A model generated the notes under the pieces. That model saw only the letters and a list, made by a program, of their open reading frames with translations, was not told where the DNA came from and did no database searches. Of a DNA stretch of 64,000 nucleotides, positions 63,702 to 64,000 are shown in pieces (positions within the stretch are counted from its first letter, which is position 1; each line of letters opens with the position of its first letter). Both the position numbers and the translations under genes were made by a program. This stretch comes from Neptunitalea lumnitzerae (GTDB taxonomy: Bacteria > Bacteroidota > Bacteroidia > Flavobacteriales > Flavobacteriaceae), in NCBI RefSeq assembly GCF_027924185.1, contig NZ_BRVO01000004.1:62001-126000 (forward strand). The letters run 5' to 3'.

Positions 63702-64000
63702 TAAAATGAAATAAATTTATCTGCTACAAAAATAATTTGTATTAGTGTAATATACACCACACTTGCCAACATTAAATTTCTGGCAGACTTACTATCCTTA
63801 TTATGAAATAGTTTAAATGCAAAAATTAACATTCCAATACCCGCCGCAGTCACTAAAACAGCGGCAACTATAGATAAATGTAACGCACCGGTAACACCCG
63901 TAGCAGGCAATACAGCAACTATCATCATCCAAATAGTATACATAATTATTTGCATAGCGGTACCTTTATCTCTTTTTCCTGTAGGCAATAAGTTAAACCC
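63701..64000 (-). CDS. ctaB: Protoheme IX farnesyltransferase (heme O synthase), C-terminal part
   Basis: The frame is open to the right edge; the 5' part lies outside the window. The visible ~100 residues begin GFNLLPTGKRDKGTA, typical of the CtaB/CyoE loop before the last helices, and contain two to three membrane helices (YTIWMMIVAVLPATG, LSIVAAVLVTAAGIGMLIFA, VVYITLIQIIFVADK). It makes heme O for the oxidase encoded next. A TTG at 63988 is an internal codon, not a start. Confidence 0.85.
   Translation of the reverse strand, partial: GFNLLPTGKRDKGTAMQIIMYTIWMMIVAVLPATGVTGALHLSIVAAVLVTAAGIGMLIFAFKLFHNKDSKSARNLMLASVVYITLIQIIFVADKFISF

Overview
The window is a chromosomal segment of a member of the Bacteroidota, most likely a marine or environmental Flavobacteriaceae. 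The evidence is: A+T-rich DNA; promoters of the Bacteroidota type (TTG, about 18-20 nt, then TAnnTTTG) and no obvious Shine-Dalgarno sequences; proteins with type IX secretion (T9SS) sorting tails and a PorP/SprF protein; bacillithiol enzyme BshC; a two-subunit-III caa3-type cytochrome oxidase; and an envelope gene order (CBS protein, nadK, DUF6089, uppS, bamA, two ompH, murI) typical of Flavobacteriia. No rRNA, tRNA, CRISPR array, prophage or intact insertion sequence was seen. Most genes are housekeeping.

Layout. 1-2.6 kb: a truncated TPR/LuxR-type-HTH membrane regulator followed by a secreted T9SS protein, with a tandem repeat and a palindrome between them. 2.7-9.1 kb: B12-dependent fused acyl-CoA mutase (icmF), purU, a DUF4197 protein, a possible small RNA and an alpha/beta hydrolase. 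9.2-13.2 kb: pyrF-prfA and a divergently oriented atypical pyruvate kinase. 13.2-20.3 kb: small unknown proteins, B12-dependent ribonucleotide reductase, purM-like, and a PLP decarboxylase divergent from a PNPOx-family flavoprotein. 20.3-24.5 kb: GH43 glycosidase, a Nudix-fold regulator with a degenerate catalytic box, a LacI-type palindrome, and bshC. 24.6-29.2 kb: a T9SS BNR-like protein, rimO, a serine hydrolase lipoprotein and a CPBP protease. 29.3-32.7 kb: tig-clpP-clpX. 32.7-36.3 kb: holin-like protein, SGNH lipoprotein, alpha/beta hydrolase and pdxJ. 36.4-44.3 kb: the envelope-biogenesis cluster. 44.3-50.0 kb: LytS/LytT-type two-component pair with a gamma carbonic anhydrase, a SIMPL-domain protein and PorP/SprF. 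50.4-56.5 kb: Nfu, PiT-PhoU phosphate transporter, a thioredoxin/DUF255 protein and tsaB. 56.8-59.5 kb: MacA-like adaptor and TolC-like channel. 59.5-64.0 kb: cytochrome oxidase subunits III and IV, SCO-type copper chaperones, DUF420, and the C-terminus of heme O synthase, running off the right edge.

How the genes work together. The right end is an oxidase biogenesis operon: heme synthesis, structural subunits and copper delivery. The uppS-bamA-ompH-murI block links peptidoglycan lipid carrier, outer-membrane protein insertion, periplasmic chaperones and D-glutamate. tig-clpP-clpX couples folding and proteolysis. The items most worth a second look are the GH43/Nudix-type regulator unit with its operator, a terminator ending just before clpP, three places where a terminator U-tract abuts or forms the next gene's -7 element (murI possibly leaderless), a cysteine-less SCO paralogue beside the normal one, a structured intergenic element between two terminators upstream of tsaB, and a possible small RNA near 8.2 kb. 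I found no clear evidence of a wholly new multi-gene system. All promoter calls are motif matches by eye.
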